A DNA stretch of 63,688 nt from IMG/VR virus record IMGVR_UViG_3300027365_000013, positions 1 to 63,688 of that record. The stretch is one strand, 5' to 3'. The translations under genes were made by a program, and so were the position numbers. Position 1 is the first letter of the stretch, and every line of letters begins with the position of its first letter. This document shows, piece by piece, positions 60,393 to 63,688 of the stretch. Source of the stretch: a virus. Under the pieces are notes generated by a model. That model saw only the letters and a program-made list of their open reading frames with translations, had not been told where the DNA came from and searched no databases.

Positions 60393-61349
60393 TTATTTCA
60401 ATTCTTGGTCAAACGACAATATTGCATCATCGTCCGTTAGATATTGGGCTTCTCGCCATTCCCATGAGTCACCAGAGACAACTGCAAATTTATGTTCAGG
60501 TGAACACTCAAACAGTTGACCATCTTCTAGCTCTACCGTGAACGTGGGTTTATCGTACTGCCATGTTTGAATAACTTCATGATAATTATTATCATTACTC
60601 AACACGTAGTCGCCAATTTCCATTTCTTCAATAGACTTTACGCCATCTGATGTGATGATCTTGGTTCCGGCTATTAAACACCCGCCGCTAATCTTATCAT
60701 CAGGGTCAAACATATCCTGTGAGGCATATGTATGGTTGGTACATACAACACCAATATTCAGATCTGCAATTTGATTCACGAGATTTCGAACAAGAGCGTT
60801 TAGCTGCTTCGGCTTACGGCCCATATCGCCTTTCATGTCACCTTTACTAAATTGATCTACATCAGTATCAGTCAGCAACATACCAAGTGAGTCTACTACA
60901 AACAAGAAACAAGGTCTCTCTTTAGGATCAACGTCAGAATAATTATCACGATAGTCTTTTATGAACTCATGCATGATCTTACCAACATCGTTGATCATTG
61001 ATACTTGAAAACGTAACATTTTTTCAGGCGATGTGTCGATGCCAAAGTTCTTCAACCAAGCTTCATCAAGTGCGTTTTCTGTGTCAAACACAACAGGTAT
61101 GATACCACGATCCTGTGCATGTTTAACCAACATACCAGATACAATCAGTGATTTACCCGAACCAGAAGCCCCGGCAAACATAGACACCTTACTAAGGGGG
61201 ATGCCCTTATGAAAGTCTCCTGATATCAAATAGTTCAACATATAGTTTCCGGTATCTACCCAGATAGTTGGGTCATTGAAACCGTGACTAACATTTAGCT
61301 TCTTAGTAACACTAGAAGCAAATTTACTCATATCTACAGGTTTTCTCAT
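60393..61349 (-). CDS. uvsX: UvsX N-terminal part fused to N-terminal split-intein half
   Basis: 318 residues. Extein 1-223: Walker A AGASGSGKSLIVSGML, FDTENALDEAW, Walker B FLFVVDSLGML, and loop region NHTYASQDMFDPDDKISGG, all T4 UvsX/RecA-type. Residue 224 onward is the intein half. UvsX pairs homologous DNA during recombination-dependent replication together with gp32. The extein stops at the conserved SGG before the L2-type loop. Confidence 0.92.
   Translation of the reverse strand: MRKPVDMSKFASSVTKKLNVSHGFNDPTIWVDTGNYMLNYLISGDFHKGIPLSKVSMFAGASGSGKSLIVSGMLVKHAQDRGIIPVVFDTENALDEAWLKNFGIDTSPEKMLRFQVSMINDVGKIMHEFIKDYRDNYSDVDPKERPCFLFVVDSLGMLLTDTDVDQFSKGDMKGDMGRKPKQLNALVRNLVNQIADLNIGVVCTNHTYASQDMFDPDDKISGGCLIAGTKIITSDGVKSIEEMEIGDYVLSNDNNYHEVIQTWQYDKPTFTVELEDGQLFECSPEHKFAVVSGDSWEWREAQYLTDDDAILSFDQELK
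60396..60680 (-). other. N-terminal split-intein half in uvsX (95 aa)
   Basis: Block A CLIAGTKIITSDGVKSIEEM and block B CSPEHKFAVV; ends FDQELK. A canonical split position (about 95+39). Confidence 0.88.
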
Positions 61350-61371
61350 TATTATTATTTCCTACAGAGTC

Positions 61372-61397
61372 TTGGGGGAAGGCATGCCTTCCCCCAA
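61372..61397 (-). promoter_or_regulatory. GC-rich hairpin after gene 32
   Basis: Perfect inverted repeat TTGGGGGAAGGCA and its complement, 12 bases beyond the gp32 stop. No U-run follows, so it may protect or regulate the gp32 mRNA rather than terminate it. Confidence 0.5.
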
Positions 61398-61409
61398 TCG
61401 TAATTCGAA

Positions 61410-62384
61410 TCAGCCTTTGTTCATCTTAGCACGAAGCTCAGCTAGAACACTATCTGTACCACTAGGTGTTTCTTCTTTAGACTCTTCTTTCGGCTCTTCC
61501 GGTGTAGGTGCTGCTTTCGGAGCAGAAGATTCAGTCTTCGGTGAAGAAGGTTGTGGAGTACTAGTACCAGTACCTACAGATGCATTTCCAAGCTCTAGCT
61601 TGACACCTTTCGGACGATACTTATTAGCCCACTCTAGACGGTATACAGAATCACCTTCTTTTAGGCTTTCTTCAAACATCGCATAAATCACGTCTAGATC
61701 TTCTTGAGACGGTTTACGCGGTAGGAATCCGCTTAGGTCAAATAGACCGAACTTATCAACTGCATCTCGCTCATCAACAGTTAGAGAGGATTCACGACGT
61801 GCGAAGCTAGAAGTTCCGTAGGACGCAAACTTACCATCCTGCTGTTTGGTGATTTTAAAATCAGTACCATTATCAAAGTCAGTAGGTAGACTTTCCATCT
61901 CAGGATCTAGAAGGGATGCTTCAATGATCTTATGAATAGACTTCGCAACCACAAAACGACGAATCGGATTTTCTGGACTTTCTTCATCTACATGGCCTTC
62001 ACGAACAAAGCCTTGATAGATATAAGTCTTTGACGGCCAGTAACGACGTGCTAGATCTTCCTTTTCAGTCTTCCACCATGGACGTGTTTCAGTAAGAATA
62101 GGGCATTTATCACCTTCTTTATACATTTCAACACATGGTACCTCTACTACCACATCATTCAGTTCAGGGTGGCCTTCAACTGAAGCAAATGGGATACGAA
62201 TCATCTGACGTTCACGCCAAAAGAATGTATTGTTTTCATCAGCATCTGGTAAGAAGCGAAGAATAGTAGTAGAATCTACTGGTGCATTCCAGAACGGATA
62301 GATATCACCACTAGAAGTGGAGCTAGGTGCTTTGTCACCTTGGGATTTTGCAAGTTTTGCGCGAATTTCATCTAAGCTAGACAT
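61410..62384 (-). CDS. 32: Single-stranded DNA-binding protein gp32
   Basis: 324 residues (T4 has 301). N-terminal basic segment LDEIRAKLAKSQG corresponds to the cooperative-binding (LAST) domain. Core: WNAPVDSTTILRFLPDADE, FWRERQMIRIPF, TRPWWKTEKEDLARRYWP and KSIHKIIEASLLDP. The C-terminus is acidic and Ser/Pro-rich, as in gp32, where it recruits other replication proteins. Of the four T4 zinc ligands, His72, Cys84 and Cys94 have counterparts, but the fourth (Cys+3) is Leu. The protein stands upstream of uvsX, as expected from joint use. Confidence 0.9.
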   Translation of the reverse strand: MSSLDEIRAKLAKSQGDKAPSSTSSGDIYPFWNAPVDSTTILRFLPDADENNTFFWRERQMIRIPFASVEGHPELNDVVVEVPCVEMYKEGDKCPILTETRPWWKTEKEDLARRYWPSKTYIYQGFVREGHVDEESPENPIRRFVVAKSIHKIIEASLLDPEMESLPTDFDNGTDFKITKQQDGKFASYGTSSFARRESSLTVDERDAVDKFGLFDLSGFLPRKPSQEDLDVIYAMFEESLKEGDSVYRLEWANKYRPKGVKLELGNASVGTGTSTPQPSSPKTESSAPKAAPTPEEPKEESKEETPSGTDSVLAELRAKMNKG

Positions 62385-62452
62385 AGTTTGTTTCCTTTTT
62401 GTTATTTTTAGTGTGTTAAACTTTTAAGTTTGTTAATGTAATTGTTAATATT

Positions 62453-62480
62453 ATTAAATCATAAAACTGAAATACGTCAA
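62453..62480 (-). promoter_or_regulatory. Sigma70-like promoter of gene 32
   Basis: Minus-strand TTGACG followed after 17 bases by TTAATA (a TAATAT is also close), with a leader of about 65 bases rich in A and T. Confidence 0.45.
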
Positions 62481-62499
62481 TAGTCTTTTTTATGTTTTT

Positions 62500-62868
62500 T
62501 TAGCCGTTTGATAGGTACGAGTCTAAATCTACATAATCAGCTTTGTTGTATTTCTCTCTACCCTTTTGTACAAACATAACAGTGTACTCAAGGTCTTCTT
62601 TGGTGATTTTCTCATATTCACCATTTCGAAGATGGTATGCGATATTACATATAAAATTAGAAATTTCTAGTGATGTACATAACATCGCCATATCTTGTAA
62701 AATATAAGCAAATTTAAAATGATCGTGCGTGAAGGTTTCTACGTTGGAGGGATGGTATTCTTGTTGCTTGCGATTCCGCATATAAAATTCAAAGTCGCCA
62801 TTCTGAATTTGTTCTTTTGCAGTTTCCACGGTTTCGCCTACGGGTTTTTTACTAAAAGATTTACGCAT
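62500..62868 (-). CDS. Hypothetical protein
   Basis: 122 residues, basic (RKSFSKKPVGETVETAKEQI), helical. Not recognised. Upstream of gene 32 with its own spacing. Confidence 0.55.
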   Translation of the reverse strand: MRKSFSKKPVGETVETAKEQIQNGDFEFYMRNRKQQEYHPSNVETFTHDHFKFAYILQDMAMLCTSLEISNFICNIAYHLRNGEYEKITKEDLEYTVMFVQKGREKYNKADYVDLDSYLSNG

Positions 62869-62922
62869 TGTGATACTCCTGTTTAAAATTTGTTAATATA
62901 GTGCTAAGTTAGTAGTTATTTC

Positions 62923-62947
62923 AAGATGTCCTTTAGAAGGACATCTT
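62923..62947 (-). terminator. Hairpin at end of the 218-residue gene
   Basis: AAGATGTCCTT/AAGGACATCTT around a three-base loop overlapping the stop; weak U-run. Confidence 0.5.
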
Positions 62948-63589
62948 ATTAAGTAAATCAACGATTTGCGCTAGTGTGTTATCACTACCACGGCTCTCTA
63001 ATTTAACCGAACCGCCTGATTTGTCAAGCTGTTTTTTTCTCTCAAGCAACCGGCTAATTTTTGAATGGTCTACACCTTCAGCGATAGCTGGTAAAAATGG
63101 CCTGAGATCGTGGTTTATTATTTGAACCTCATTGCTCTCATTGATTACCTTAATATTTATACCATTATCAACGAATAAAATATTATCATATAATTCGTAT
63201 GATGTTTGTTCACTCTTAAAGGACTCGTTAACAGCATTCATCATTTGCTTAAGGTTATAGCGCTTTTTGAGAATGTCTTTCGAGAAGTCCTTTGGTTGTA
63301 ATATCTGGTTGTAGTTGGAAACTTCAAGGTTGATGAAATATTTTTTAGTCAACTGCCTTACTAACTGAAGAATTTTTTTAAAGGTACTTGTCTTCATATC
63401 TGATTTGTGTAATTCAACCGTATTTCTTTCTTCCTCAATTATGAACATCATGTTTGGCTCTTTGACAAAGATGTATTTCGCTTCATATGGATTTGAAATA
63501 GCAGATCCATCGCCGTCATATAGTTTGAACTGGTAATTGAGTGAATTCAATATACTGATAAGTCCATCTTTAATCTTTTCGTATTTCAT
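62933..63589 (-). CDS. Hypothetical protein
   Basis: 218 residues. The region QPKDFSKDILKKRYNLKQM and the end SRGSDNTLAQIVDLLNKMSF are phage-like but not identified. Likely late, given the promoter upstream. Confidence 0.55.
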   Translation of the reverse strand: MKYEKIKDGLISILNSLNYQFKLYDGDGSAISNPYEAKYIFVKEPNMMFIIEEERNTVELHKSDMKTSTFKKILQLVRQLTKKYFINLEVSNYNQILQPKDFSKDILKKRYNLKQMMNAVNESFKSEQTSYELYDNILFVDNGINIKVINESNEVQIINHDLRPFLPAIAEGVDHSKISRLLERKKQLDKSGGSVKLESRGSDNTLAQIVDLLNKMSF

Positions 63590-63613
63590 ATATGTAGTCC
63601 TGTCGTTTACTTT

Positions 63614-63621
63614 TATTTATA
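63614..63621 (-). promoter_or_regulatory. T4-type late promoter TATAAATA
   Basis: Perfect minus-strand octamer, 25 bases before the 218-residue gene. Confidence 0.6.
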
Positions 63622-63688
63622 CTGAGTTGCGCTAAGCAACTCATATCGCGTATATACGCGATAATATAATCTTGTAAATATTATTATC

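Noticed and set aside
1-63688. tRNA genes and CRISPR arrays
   Set aside because: No cloverleaf with conserved T-loop or D-loop was recognised by eye and there are no regularly spaced repeats. A covariance scan would be needed to exclude a degenerate tRNA.

Overview
The window looks like part of the genome of a large T4-related tailed phage (myovirus) of a Gram-negative host. It carries T4-type replication and nucleotide genes: SSB gp32, UvsX, clamp-loader subunit gp44, NrdA, NrdB, glutaredoxin, two RNA ligases, a gp31-like co-chaperonin and the start of terminase gp17. It has many tiny genes with ATGA/TAATG overlaps, low GC, almost no gaps, and octamers TATAAATA matching the T4 late-promoter consensus at about ten gene starts. 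Signal peptides, a lipoprotein and a predicted outer-membrane barrel point to a Gram-negative host. No tRNA gene, CRISPR array or rRNA was recognised.

Layout. 0-7 kb: an amidoligase-like protein (+) and a minus-strand block with ADP-ribosyltransferase-like and PcfJ-like proteins. 7-12.4 kb: small genes, a full sigma factor and an Rnl2-type RNA ligase. 12.4-20.5 kb: poorly known proteins, several of them mutually related, surrounding T4-type RNA ligase 1. 20.5-25.5 kb: gp44, a fibrinogen-like protein, gp31-like co-chaperonin, a DnaE-like fragment and an outer-membrane barrel. 26-32 kb: two paralogous DNA-binding proteins with near-identical promoters flank an NAD-salvage pair (NadR, PnuC) and a plus-strand cluster. 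32.6-34.3 kb: N-terminal terminase fragment plus half intein and homing nuclease. 35.8-44.2 kb: the ribonucleotide reductase cluster. 44.4-47.3 kb: an Acb2-like anti-CBASS protein and a diversity-generating retroelement (DGR). 47.3-57.3 kb: accessory and probable virion genes. 57.3-63.6 kb: UvsX in two pieces, an IS607-type transposon, gp32 and small genes.

The striking theme is broken genes that should be repaired after expression. NrdA is spread over three ORFs joined by two different split inteins and also carries one contiguous intein; the parts add up to a normal-sized protein of about 780 residues. NrdB is interrupted by a 1,041-nt group I intron whose splice sites can be placed from P1 and P10 pairings. 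UvsX is split by a third split intein; the homing nuclease that should lie between its halves is itself broken by an IS607-family element encoding TnpA and TnpB. The terminase large subunit is cut inside its Walker A motif by an N-terminal half intein whose partner is not in the window.

The DGR has the classical order target-VR / avd / TR / RT. VR and TR are 83 bp long and differ at five positions, all of them adenines of the template on the coding strand, which is the signature of DGR mutagenesis. The target gene follows a late promoter while avd-TR-RT has its own sigma70-like promoter. Several proteins here (NAD-salvage enzymes, possible ADP-ribosyltransferases with capsid-targeting-like leaders, Acb2) suggest host takeover and anti-defence functions; these are inferences.
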